From NCBI GenBank assembly GCA_030765785.1, contig JAVCCC010000055.1, positions 1 to 39,647 on the forward strand: DNA of 39,647 bases, in the 5' to 3' direction. The notes under the pieces are model-generated. The model was not told the origin of the DNA. It did not search any database and saw only the letters and a list, made by a program, of their open reading frames with translations. Each line of letters opens with the position of its first letter. The first letter of the stretch is position 1. The translations under genes were made by a program, and so were the position numbers. Below are positions 16,238-24,586 of this stretch, piece after piece. This DNA is from Candidatus Aceula lacicola. Lineage in GTDB: Bacteria > Omnitrophota > Gorgyraeia > Zapsychrales > Aceulaceae.

Positions 16238-16777
16238 TTACTTGGCGGGATCTAGCAAAATGCGACTAGCAACAATTTCACATCGTATATCTTCCGAACG
16301 AGTAGATCGTTTTTCTAAGCGCACTTCTTCAATTTGAAAATAATAGGGTTTTTGTTCTAAAAAATACAAAAACTTTGTAATCAAGCTCATCGTACCTTGT
16401 GTCTGAATCGTAAACGAAAAATTCTTGAAAAAATCTTCTTCTTTAATTCTTCTGGGCTTCATATCAATAATTTTAATATCTGCTTTTTTCGCTGCAACTT
16501 CAATTTCAGAAAAAATTCGATTCATTTCCTGCTGATCAGAAAGCTTTTGACCAAAATTCTCCAAATATTGATCATACGTTTCCTTGACACTTTTTTCCTT
16601 TTTTAGAATATTCATACTCTTCTTAATCTTTTTCTTTGTCGCATTAATCTCTTGTTGAAAAAAATCTTCTTGCAACTTAATCGGCTTATAAACAAATTGT
16701 ACGCCAATGTAAATTAAAGAAACTAAAATACATAAAGTAAAAATTTGGCTTTCTCTCTTTGATAAATTCTTAATCAT
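16238..16777 (-). CDS. PilO/GspM-like inner-membrane assembly protein
   Basis: 179 residues from ATG 16777, whose first base is the last base of the gspL stop (TAATG). One membrane helix (residues about 13-31, IFTLCILVSLIYIGVQFVY) is followed by a coiled-coil stretch and a C-terminal ferredoxin-like domain with FSFTIQTQGTMSLITKFLYFLE. This layout fits PilO/GspM, partner of PilN/GspL. It ends the gspF-to-gspM run, and the promoter of the merR run follows. Confidence 0.75.
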   Translation of the reverse strand: MIKNLSKRESQIFTLCILVSLIYIGVQFVYKPIKLQEDFFQQEINATKKKIKKSMNILKKEKSVKETYDQYLENFGQKLSDQQEMNRIFSEIEVAAKKADIKIIDMKPRRIKEEDFFKNFSFTIQTQGTMSLITKFLYFLEQKPYYFQIEEVRLEKRSTRSEDIRCEIVASRILLDPAK

Positions 16778-18225
16778 TATTGTGTGTCCTGTGAAATGCT
16801 TCGAACAATCTGACATGTTATTTTGAAATCAGTAATCTCCCCTTCAAAAACTCTTCTCTGAGTGGCATATTTTAAATTAACATCTTTAAATAAAGGCGAT
16901 CCAATTAAATTCTTCTGAAATTCATTAACATCAACCCTCTTCTCAGAAATTCCCTGAATCGTTAAGTTATCATTCTCATCAATGCTTAAACTGCGATACG
17001 AAACGTTTTCTGGCGTTAGCCGATAAAGCCTATGAATAATGTCTACCATCGACGGAACAGAAACAAGATAATTTTTAATATCAGCAATACGATTCTTTTT
17101 TGTTCGAACTTCTTCGACACGAGGTCTCAATTGTTGATGTTGCATTTCCAATTTCTTAGAAACAATCTTTTCTTGATACAAGTTAAAAGAAAATGCAGCC
17201 ACAATCAAGCATCCAGCCACAAAGAAAAGCCCTATTAACTGCAACCACATAACTTGTTGTGCTTTAATTTTTCTTGTTTCATTTTCTTTTTTAGGTAAAA
17301 GATCAAACGGTTTTTGCGGTCCACGAAAAACAGCCCCTAAGCTGCTTGAGGAAGAAAAATAATCTCCTTCTGAGAGAATCGGAATAAAACAATCTTTCAT
17401 TTTAGGAAAAACTCGATAAAGATCAATGATATCAACGGGTATTCGTATTTCTTCAAAAATCTTTTCTTTTAAAAAAATACTTTCATGAAAAGATGAAATT
17501 AAAACAACGCGACTTGGCAGCGATCCTAAGTTTTCTTTTCGATAAGATTCAAGGGTTAATGAAACCTCTCTAACAAAGTCATTCTGAAAATCACCACCTA
17601 AATCTTTTGCGCCAAAGTGAATATTGCGTGAAAACAACAACTTTCCATCAAAACAAAAACAAATCTCACTGTCTGACGTATCTACATTTATAACCATCAA
17701 CAAAGCAATGTTTTCTTTCTTAACTGCTTTCTGCCAATGATAAAATCCATTAACAATGCTACTTGAGCTTAACGTTAAACTGTTTAAAGTTAGCTGACAT
17801 TTCTTGAAAACATCTAAATATTTCTGTGTCACTTCCTTGTGGACAATCGCCGCTAAAACTTTGCTGTATCCGTCAGGATTCTTAGATATCAAAGAATGAT
17901 CAAAAACAATATCTTCTTTTGCATAAGGAGTCTGATTTCCGATCTGTAAAGAAATCATCTTGCTCAATTCTTGCCCAGAATGAGAAGGTAAAGAAAAATA
18001 CCTAACCATAGACTGACTTCTGGGAATAATGCCAATGATATGGCTTTCTCTTACTTTATCGTCAACCATTGAAGATAAAAGATTAACAATACCCTCAAAA
18101 GACGAATCAGCAATCTGTTTTGCTTGATGACGAACAAGGCGAATGCGCCCGCCCTGCCTTAAAACCTGTAATAACTTAATATGAAATTCACTAATCTCTA
18201 TGGTCGTAATCATTGATTTCATCAT
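16777..18225 (-). CDS. gspL: GspL-like protein (PilM-type plus PilN-type domains)
   Basis: 482 residues. The N-terminal actin-like, PilM-type part (ITTIEISEFHIKLLQV, ISLQIGNQTPYAKEDIVFDH, ALLMVINVDTSDSEICF, FGAKDLGGDFQ) is followed by a membrane helix near residue 340 (LQLIGLFFVAGCLIVAAFSF) and a periplasmic PilN-like part with a coiled coil. In the family this is the platform protein that couples the GspE ATPase to the periplasmic side. The start is one of two adjacent ATGs (18225 or 18222). It begins three bases after gspK ends. Confidence 0.82.
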   Translation of the reverse strand: MMKSMITTIEISEFHIKLLQVLRQGGRIRLVRHQAKQIADSSFEGIVNLLSSMVDDKVRESHIIGIIPRSQSMVRYFSLPSHSGQELSKMISLQIGNQTPYAKEDIVFDHSLISKNPDGYSKVLAAIVHKEVTQKYLDVFKKCQLTLNSLTLSSSSIVNGFYHWQKAVKKENIALLMVINVDTSDSEICFCFDGKLLFSRNIHFGAKDLGGDFQNDFVREVSLTLESYRKENLGSLPSRVVLISSFHESIFLKEKIFEEIRIPVDIIDLYRVFPKMKDCFIPILSEGDYFSSSSSLGAVFRGPQKPFDLLPKKENETRKIKAQQVMWLQLIGLFFVAGCLIVAAFSFNLYQEKIVSKKLEMQHQQLRPRVEEVRTKKNRIADIKNYLVSVPSMVDIIHRLYRLTPENVSYRSLSIDENDNLTIQGISEKRVDVNEFQKNLIGSPLFKDVNLKYATQRRVFEGEITDFKITCQIVRSISQDTQ

Positions 18226-18227
18226 TT

Positions 18228-19328
18228 TTATTTCTTGCTCCAAGATGCAATCGAGAAATTTTCTCGATCTACAACAACTTCAATTTCTGATAAAACATTT
18301 AGAAAAAAACTTCTTCCTTGTGTTTTTATACGATAATACAAACTTTCTTCCTTTATTTTACCTGACGCACTTAAAAAAATCGATAACTCAATTGAATTTA
18401 ATGCAAACGTCTCTACATTATTCTTTTGTATCGTCTGATCATCTGCCGTACACGGCTTTCCGTCTGATCCCTGTCGATATTGCAAAATTTTAGCAACCAA
18501 AGAATCCGCATCAGCCCATGATGCCGTTGGATTTTGATCTGCAAATAAATAAAAGAACGATTTCAAAACAATCTCTGATGCCGTATTAACATTGATAGAA
18601 AGCTCCGTGCTTTGTTTTGGAAATACCGTTATATATCCTTTTAGCCGTTTGAATATTTTATCATCAACTGACTTTACCAATAAAATCTCTTCAATCGTAT
18701 CAAGACTAAGATTTTTACAATGATATGGTTTCTCTCGAGACATATAAAAATCATCTTCAGCTCCAAAAGATGAGTTAAAAACATCGCTGTCAGCATCTTT
18801 CCAATCAACAACAGAAGAAGCAATTTCATCTGCCGCTATATTCTCGACACCTAAAAAAACAAGCAAATAGCTTAACACTTTATAATTTTGTGAATTAAGC
18901 GCATTTAAATTAATCCGCCTTTCCTCGTCTTGAAATCCATAACAAATATCATTTTGATTATTCGATGCATCATAAATATTATAACGGACGTCAAATATTC
19001 CATCTTTCAAAGGAATGTCTTTAAAAACGCTCTCTGATGTTTGTTCTTCATCAAACGAAATCCCACATTGATACAATATATCAATTTTATTTTCTTCATT
19101 CCCTGATGCCAAATTGCTCATTTGATTTAAAGCATAATTAATTCCCGCCCAAGCCAAATAATCAGCCTTTGTTTTTGCAACAACATGCTTGGCCAATGCT
19201 AAATTAATTCTAGTTCTTCGGCCCAATCCAATCGCTAAAATTGAAAGCACAACAAGAATCCATAATCCGACGATCATAATAACACCGGATTTATCTCTCA
19301 AAAAAAGCTTTTGTCGTCTTATTTTCAA
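18228..19328 (-). CDS. gspK: Minor pseudopilin GspK
   Basis: 366 residues. A prepilin-like N-terminus, KSGVIMIVGLWILVVLSILAIGL, then the large GspK domain with a metal/insert region, INLNALNSQN and later VNVNTASEIVL (a helix-hairpin-helix-like motif typical of GspK). The start is TTG 19328: AGAGGA lies six bases upstream and the TTG overlaps the gspJ stop as TTGA. GspK caps the pseudopilus tip with GspI and GspJ. Confidence 0.85.
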   Translation of the reverse strand: MKIRRQKLFLRDKSGVIMIVGLWILVVLSILAIGLGRRTRINLALAKHVVAKTKADYLAWAGINYALNQMSNLASGNEENKIDILYQCGISFDEEQTSESVFKDIPLKDGIFDVRYNIYDASNNQNDICYGFQDEERRINLNALNSQNYKVLSYLLVFLGVENIAADEIASSVVDWKDADSDVFNSSFGAEDDFYMSREKPYHCKNLSLDTIEEILLVKSVDDKIFKRLKGYITVFPKQSTELSINVNTASEIVLKSFFYLFADQNPTASWADADSLVAKILQYRQGSDGKPCTADDQTIQKNNVETFALNSIELSIFLSASGKIKEESLYYRIKTQGRSFFLNVLSEIEVVVDRENFSIASWSKK

Positions 19329-20044
19329 AGGACTTCCTCTCCCCAAAAGCCAGCAGGAACATAAATGCTACGCCTAATAACAAGCGGACTACGTGTTTGC
19401 GAATCAACAATCTTTAATTCCACTCGTATGCCCGCTGGAACATAATTATTTTCCCAAACATCTTTCCATGCAAGCTGCGAATCATTCTCCGATGACTCAA
19501 GAAACGCATATGAAAACTTTAAACCTTGTTCCTCGACATTAAAACAAACCACTTCTTTTAAAGACCTATCTTTTGATTTATTTATAAAATCAACTAAATC
19601 TTGCTCTTCGCGAATCAAAACTTCTTGCACCAAAGCTTCTTGTCGTCTTTCCGTTACAGAAATGCTCTTTCTTGATCGCTTCCCAATAATAACTTTATGA
19701 ATAAAAATTTCTTCTTCTTTCTCTAAGTAATACTGAACAACTTTTATGCCTTCATCCGTTGTTACCAAAAACCTAATTCTTTCTTTTTCTCCTAAAAACC
19801 CATTAATATCAGGATATGAACTTGAGAAATCATAAATCGTTGCATTTTGCAACTCTCTCGCCATTCCTTCTAACGCCCAGCTTGCCTGTCGATATATCCT
19901 ATCTTCTAATCTTTGATCAATCTGAATACCGCTCCAAAATGTGCTATAAAGCGTTACGGCAATAACAGAAAAGATTGCAAGCCCTAACAAAGCTTCAATC
20001 AAAGAAAACCCTTTTCTTTTTATTGCTGAAAAATCTTTTTTCAT
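19325..20044 (-). CDS. gspJ: Minor pseudopilin GspJ
   Basis: 239 residues from ATG 20044. The class III signal KRKGFSLIEALLGLAIFSVIAVTLYSTF has the cut after Gly and Glu at mature position 5. The body has GMARELQNA and later NYVPAGIRVELKIVD, as in GspJ. It lies four bases after gspI. Confidence 0.82.
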   Translation of the reverse strand: MKKDFSAIKRKGFSLIEALLGLAIFSVIAVTLYSTFWSGIQIDQRLEDRIYRQASWALEGMARELQNATIYDFSSSYPDINGFLGEKERIRFLVTTDEGIKVVQYYLEKEEEIFIHKVIIGKRSRKSISVTERRQEALVQEVLIREEQDLVDFINKSKDRSLKEVVCFNVEEQGLKFSYAFLESSENDSQLAWKDVWENNYVPAGIRVELKIVDSQTRSPLVIRRSIYVPAGFWGEEVL

Positions 20045-20048
20045 TATT

Positions 20049-20444
20049 TTAAAAAGTATTAAAAACATATGTCGACGCTGATATTAAATTTTCCCTTCGT
20101 CCATTTTTCCAAGATACAATTAAAACAACTTCGCTTAAATCCTTGCACATCTCCTCGCACCCCGGCTCAACTGCTTGAACATGATATTGAAAATTTTCAT
20201 ATGGAGACGCAAACAATCCTTTCTCATCTAAGTCAAGCTCAACAACAGCTTGCTCCAAAACTTCATTCATTTTATTTCTTAATAAAAAAGATGCTTTAAA
20301 AAAATCATCGCTGTATATTCCTGCGCGCAAACTTGCCAAATGAGACTGAACGATCAATACAATCCCTACTGATAAAATAGCGACAGTAAGAAGGACTTCC
20401 AGCAAAAGAAATCCTTTTTTTCTATTTCTCAATTTCATAAACAT
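20049..20444 (-). CDS. gspI: Minor pseudopilin GspI
   Basis: 131 residues from the ATG at 20444, preceded by GAGG at eight bases; neighbouring in-frame ATGs at 20450 and 20438 are alternatives. The class III signal RKKGFLLLEVLLTVAILSVGI is typical of GspI/PilV with Glu at mature position 5. The body is short with a two-cysteine loop (GCEEMC). It overlaps the end of gspH. Confidence 0.8.
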   Translation of the reverse strand: MFMKLRNRKKGFLLLEVLLTVAILSVGIVLIVQSHLASLRAGIYSDDFFKASFLLRNKMNEVLEQAVVELDLDEKGLFASPYENFQYHVQAVEPGCEEMCKDLSEVVLIVSWKNGRRENLISASTYVFNTF

Positions 20445-20910
20445 AAACATTGCCTCGCTGCTCTTTCGTTGAAACAACAATCTCATTCTTTTGGTCTGTA
20501 AGATCGATCTGAGCTTTGTCCATTAAGCCATCTGGATAAAAACAAATTGTTTTTTGATCAACCTTAAACCCAATCCTCTTAGGAACAACAAAAACCTTCC
20601 CCAGCCTTCCAGTAAATCTTTCAAATCTCTTTTCATTGCCAATGGTCTCGTCAATCGGCGCTTCCACCAACAGCCAATATTTATTCATTGAGGAATCAAG
20701 TCGTATTTGATATTCCTTATTATCAATAACAGAACGCTGCTGCGCATACTGCATAATATACGCAATATCTTTTGCTGTTTGTTTTAATTCTAGATATGAC
20801 CGCCCCTTAACAAGATTCGGGATGGCAAGCCCTGCAAGAAGAGCAATAAGAACAATGACAAGTAAAAGCTCAATGAGACTGAAAGCTTTTTTAAAATAAA
20901 AAAGAATAAT
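20422..20910 (-). CDS. gspH: Pseudopilin GspH, apparent AUU start
   Basis: About 162 residues. The prepilin signal FKKAFSLIELLLVIVLIALL is plainly encoded and in frame with the downstream body (IAYIMQYAQQRSVIDNKEYQIRLD; later a beta domain ending VYVYEIEK). No ATG, GTG or TTG exists between the upstream in-frame TAG and this signal. AGGGGAAG lies just before AUU at 20910, which is the best start. A start at the first ATG (20754) would delete the entire assembly helix. It begins 14 bases after gspG. Confidence 0.78.
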   Translation of the reverse strand: MILFYFKKAFSLIELLLVIVLIALLAGLAIPNLVKGRSYLELKQTAKDIAYIMQYAQQRSVIDNKEYQIRLDSSMNKYWLLVEAPIDETIGNEKRFERFTGRLGKVFVVPKRIGFKVDQKTICFYPDGLMDKAQIDLTDQKNEIVVSTKEQRGNVYVYEIEK

Positions 20911-20924
20911 GTTCTTCCCCTAAA

Positions 20925-21362
20925 TTAATTATATGATTCTTCTATCCAATTAGTAATGTCATCTTCGCTTTCAACTCCATCAGAACCAAGAGAAGATAAA
21001 TCATATTCTTCTGCATTATTGTTACCCGGCGACACATAAACGTATTCTGCTCCCCAAGGATCTTTTGGAATCTTTTTCTTTTTCAAATAAGGACCATTCC
21101 AGTGCGCTGGAACAGGAGACGCTGTAGATTCTTTCAAAAGCGCTTTTAAGCCTTGCTCTGTGGCAGGATATTTTCCATTATCAAGCTCATAAAGATCTAG
21201 TGCCGTCGATAAATTTGCCTCAATATCAGCACGAGCAGCAGCCTCGCGCGCTTGCTCTCCTCGTCCAGCCAAGTTTGGAACAACCATCGCAACCAAAATA
21301 CCTAAAATAATAACCACCAACATAATTTCAATAAGAGTAAAACCTTGTCTTTTATTTTTCAT
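20925..21362 (-). CDS. gspG: Major pseudopilin GspG
   Basis: 145 residues. KNKRQGFTLIEIMLVVIILGILVAMVVPNLAGR is the classic GspG start, followed by AREAAARADIEANLSTALDLYELDNGKYPATEQGLKALL. The C-terminal loop DLSSLGSDGVESEDDITNW keeps the calcium-binding acidic residues of GspG. A good ribosome site (AAAGGA) precedes the ATG. It is the main building block of the pseudopilus. Confidence 0.95.
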   Translation of the reverse strand: MKNKRQGFTLIEIMLVVIILGILVAMVVPNLAGRGEQAREAAARADIEANLSTALDLYELDNGKYPATEQGLKALLKESTASPVPAHWNGPYLKKKKIPKDPWGAEYVYVSPGNNNAEEYDLSSLGSDGVESEDDITNWIEESYN

Positions 21363-21379
21363 TTCTCAATCCTTTCTAT

Positions 21380-22600
21380 TTAACGAATCATTAAATTCAT
21401 TTGAAATATCGGAAGTAACATTGCAATAACCACAAATCCCACAACCGATCCAATAGCGACAATTAGAATCGGCTCTAGCAGCGCAGTAATTGTTTTCATC
21501 ATTTGGTCCGACTGTTTTTCATAAACATCAGCAAGTTTATGGAGAGAAACCTCAACACGACCAGCCTGCTCCCCGGTTGAAATCATGTCAATCGCTGTTT
21601 GAGAAAAAAACTGACTATGCTGAAAACTTTCCATCAAGCTCGAACCTGCAGAAACTTGTTTAGCAACTTTTTTTATATCTGCTTTAAAAGCTTCGTTTTC
21701 TAAGATATCCGAAACAGAATTTAGCGCCGAAACAATAATAACCCCCGAATCAAGCAGTGTTGCCAACGTCCCTGCAAAACGTGCGATTTCAACACTTTCA
21801 ATAAACTTTCCAATAATAGGAATGTTCAGCTTTATCTGATCAACAAAAAGCTTTCCTTTTGTTGAACGAGAAAATTCTTTTAAATAAAAAATAATGGCCA
21901 CTAATGCCAAAACAATAATCCACCAAAACCGTGCAAAGAAATCACTAATATTCATCAAAAATACTGTTGGCCAAGGAAGATTTGCCGATAAATCTTCAAA
22001 CATTTCTGTTAAACGAGGAATAACAAATGTTAATAAAATAAAAACAGTCATTATCCCAACGCTTAAAATTAATGACGGGTAAATAAGGCTTGTTCTTGCT
22101 TTTGAAATCATCTCTTGATCTTTTTCCAAAGACTCTGTCAATCGACCCAAAACAACATTAAGCTTTCCGCTAATTTCCCCAGATTTAACCATGTTAATAT
22201 ATAGCGGTGAGAAAACATAAGGATATCTCTCTAAGCTTACAGATAAAGAGCTTCCTTCTTCAACAGAAATACGAATCTGCTCAACAATTTTCTTAAAATG
22301 AATATTCGTAACTTGGCGAGAAGATGTTTCAAGCGCTCGTAAAAGAGGAACACCCGAATCAACTAAATCATAAAGATGTCGCGTTAAAGAAACAATATCT
22401 GAAGACTTAACTCTTATTTTTGATGATTTCTTTTCTTTTTTAGAATTAGCTGAACTTTTTGCTTTGTAAGGAATGACATCGATTGGGGATAATCCAAGAT
22501 GAATAACTTTCTCGACAGCCTGATCGAAATTCTCAGCCTCAATCACATCTTCAATGATTTGAGAAGGTCCTTTTTTGGCCTTATATGCAAATGTTGCCAT
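21380..22600 (-). CDS. gspF: Inner-membrane platform protein GspF
   Basis: 406 residues, the family length. Two T2SSF domains, each with a long helix pair, are visible around VSLTRHLYDLVDSGVPLLRALE and VEIARFAGTLATLLDSGVIIVSAL, with membrane segments near residues 170, 220 and 380. It anchors the ATPase and the pseudopilus base. The -10 box ends nine bases before its ATG and there is no ribosome site, so its mRNA appears nearly leaderless. Confidence 0.94.
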   Translation of the reverse strand: MATFAYKAKKGPSQIIEDVIEAENFDQAVEKVIHLGLSPIDVIPYKAKSSANSKKEKKSSKIRVKSSDIVSLTRHLYDLVDSGVPLLRALETSSRQVTNIHFKKIVEQIRISVEEGSSLSVSLERYPYVFSPLYINMVKSGEISGKLNVVLGRLTESLEKDQEMISKARTSLIYPSLILSVGIMTVFILLTFVIPRLTEMFEDLSANLPWPTVFLMNISDFFARFWWIIVLALVAIIFYLKEFSRSTKGKLFVDQIKLNIPIIGKFIESVEIARFAGTLATLLDSGVIIVSALNSVSDILENEAFKADIKKVAKQVSAGSSLMESFQHSQFFSQTAIDMISTGEQAGRVEVSLHKLADVYEKQSDQMMKTITALLEPILIVAIGSVVGFVVIAMLLPIFQMNLMIR

Positions 22601-22609
22601 AACGGAGTC

Positions 22610-22638
22610 ATTCTAACATACGAAAAATGCCATTGCAA
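22610..22638 (-). promoter_or_regulatory. Promoter of the gspF-M run with AT-rich upstream tract
   Basis: -35 TTGCAA (22633-22638), 17-base spacer, -10 TAGAAT (22610-22615) on the minus strand. Upstream of the -35, bases 22650-22693 are almost pure A/T, as expected of an UP element or curved DNA. The predicted start is two or three bases before the gspF ATG. Confidence 0.65.
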
Positions 22639-22701
22639 GATCAACAAACATATAATATATGTATATATATTTCTATATAATATAATTTATATAAACACAT
22701 G

Positions 22702-22742
22702 AAATAAAAAATGCCGGCTATCAATAAAAACCATAGCCAACA
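22702..22742 (-). terminator. Rho-independent terminator after gspE
   Basis: On the minus strand TGTTGGCTAT pairs with ATAGCCGGCA (ten pairs, two G-U) and is followed by TTTTTTATTT. It separates the gspE unit from the gspF promoter. Confidence 0.75.
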
Positions 22743-22763
22743 TTACTTCAAAATCCTTGAAAC

Positions 22764-24455
22764 TTAAATATTTTCTTCTTGTGTAACCCGAATAACTTCG
22801 CTTGGACTTGTTAATCCGCTCTTAATTTTTTCCCAACCGCTCTCTCTCAATGTTTTCATTCCAAATTCTACGGCTTTATTCTTTATTTGTGCAGCAGAAG
22901 CTTTCTGAAGTATCAAATCTCTGATCTCTTCATTTAAAACTAAAAACTCATAAATTCCTTGCCTGCCCTTATATCCTGTCATGCCGCAAAACTCGCACCC
23001 TTTTCCCTCGTAAATAATAACATCTTGCAAATCCTCTTGTTTTAACCCAAGGCTCTGAATCATCTCTGGGGTTATCTTAGCAGGCTGCTTACATTTTGGG
23101 CAAATTAATCGCACAAGCCTCTGAGCAATAAAACACAATACCGAACTAGAAATCAAATACGACTCTATGCCCATATCTAAAAGACGCGCAACAGCGGATG
23201 CCGCATCATTTGTATGAAGCGTTGAGAAAACAAGATGTCCTGTTAGCGCCACCTGGATCGTAATTTCAGCCGTTTCCGCATCTCGAACCTCACCGACCAT
23301 CATAACATCCGGATCATGACGCAGCATGGATCGAAGACCGGCAGCAAACGTAAGGCCAACCTGAGAATTAATTTGAATCTGTGTAATTCCTTTAAGCTGA
23401 TACTCAACAGGATCTTCTATTGTTATAATCTTTTTTTCAATGCTATTAATTTTAGAAAGACAAGAATAAAGTGTCGTTGTTTTTCCACTTCCCGTCGGGC
23501 CCGTCAAAAATATAATACCATGCGGCTTTTTAATCAAACTCGATAAAAGAACTTCATTTTGCTTGTCCAACCCTAAATCTAACAAACTATAAAGCTTTGT
23601 TGAACTCAAAAGACGAATAACAACACTCTCTCCATAAGGTGTCGGTAAAAATGAAACTCTCAAATCTAAATCAGCATTCTTAGTTCTCACCTTAAAACGT
23701 CCATCCTGAGGAAGTCGTTTTTCTGCAATATTTAAATTCGACATAATTTTAATACGCGAATTAATTGAATCCTTAAAATGCTTAATATTCGCAGGAACTT
23801 TTGCATCATGCAAAAGACCATCAACACGATACCGAACATTAAGCTCATCTTCAAATGGCTCAATATGAATATCTGTCGCACCATCTCGATATGCTTCTAA
23901 AAGAATCTGATTAATAAATTTTCCTATCGAGGCTTCAGAATCAAGCTCCTCTAAATCTTCGTGACCTAAATCCTCCTCAATAACAGAAACACCATCCATC
24001 ATCTTTTCAATAGTTTGCGCCCCTAATCCATAATATTTTCGAATGGCCTCCTCAATATCTTTGTGGCTTGCCAAAACAGCGTCTACCTTAGCCTTTGCCG
24101 CAAGAGCAACATCATCTAAAACATGAATATCTAAAGGATTTGTTAATGCAATTGTTAAAATATTGTTTTTGTATTCAACGGGCATAATTTTATAATAATC
24201 AACAATTTTGGCAGGAACACGCTTAACCACATCAGAAGAAATAGAAAAATCTTTTAAATTAATAAACGGAACATCGAGCTGCTCTGAAAGGATCGGAAGA
24301 TAAATTTTCTCCTCGTCTACAAATCCAAGCCGAACCAATGTGACACCCAGCATCTCCTTGGTTTGCTTCTGTTCATCCAATGCTTGATTGAGTTGATCAA
24401 CACTAATAATATTCTTTTCGACGAGAAGCTGTCCTATGGGAGATTTTGATTTCAT
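22764..24455 (-). CDS. gspE: Secretion ATPase GspE/PilB-like
   Basis: 563 residues. An N-terminal MshEN/T2SSE_N domain (IGQLLVEKNIISVDQLNQAL, KEMLGVTLVRLGFVDEEKI) is followed by the catalytic half: GPTGSGKTTTLYS (Walker A), MMVGEVRDAETAEI (Walker B), the His box TGHLVFSTLHTNDA, and four zinc cysteines (CPKC...CEFC). It drives pseudopilus assembly. In the MshEN motif the usual Arg and Gly are replaced by Pro and Asn, so c-di-GMP binding is doubtful. It has its own transcription context, apart from gspF, and a structured leader. Confidence 0.94.
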   Translation of the reverse strand: MKSKSPIGQLLVEKNIISVDQLNQALDEQKQTKEMLGVTLVRLGFVDEEKIYLPILSEQLDVPFINLKDFSISSDVVKRVPAKIVDYYKIMPVEYKNNILTIALTNPLDIHVLDDVALAAKAKVDAVLASHKDIEEAIRKYYGLGAQTIEKMMDGVSVIEEDLGHEDLEELDSEASIGKFINQILLEAYRDGATDIHIEPFEDELNVRYRVDGLLHDAKVPANIKHFKDSINSRIKIMSNLNIAEKRLPQDGRFKVRTKNADLDLRVSFLPTPYGESVVIRLLSSTKLYSLLDLGLDKQNEVLLSSLIKKPHGIIFLTGPTGSGKTTTLYSCLSKINSIEKKIITIEDPVEYQLKGITQIQINSQVGLTFAAGLRSMLRHDPDVMMVGEVRDAETAEITIQVALTGHLVFSTLHTNDAASAVARLLDMGIESYLISSSVLCFIAQRLVRLICPKCKQPAKITPEMIQSLGLKQEDLQDVIIYEGKGCEFCGMTGYKGRQGIYEFLVLNEEIRDLILQKASAAQIKNKAVEFGMKTLRESGWEKIKSGLTSPSEVIRVTQEENI

Positions 24456-24461
24456 AATTAT

Positions 24462-24571
24462 TGACCTTTTCTCAACTAAAGATAATGGTAGTCAAAATAT
24501 TCTGGTCTTTTCTCAATGTGAAAAAGGTCTCAATATTGGTTTCCATAATATCTTTAATTCAGAAAAGACCA
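24462..24571 (-). promoter_or_regulatory. Candidate cis-regulatory RNA leader of gspE
   Basis: Four segments lie in the leader in mRNA order. A is TGGTCTTTTCT (24571-24561), D is GACCTTTTTC (24529-24520), B is AGAAAAGACCA (24513-24503) and C is AGAAAAGGTCA (24472-24462), which contains the ribosome site nine bases before the ATG. A pairs perfectly with B (11 bp). D pairs with C over eight bases plus a G-U. A can also pair with C over 11 positions with two G-U. A:B and D:C cannot both form as simple nested stems, so the leader offers an open and a closed form of the ribosome site. No known riboswitch class is recognised. Confidence 0.5.
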
Positions 24572-24586
24572 ATAAAGAAAATAATG

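Noticed and set aside
20422-20754. GspH starting at the ATG at 20754
   Set aside because: This would remove the prepilin helix that is plainly encoded upstream in the same frame.
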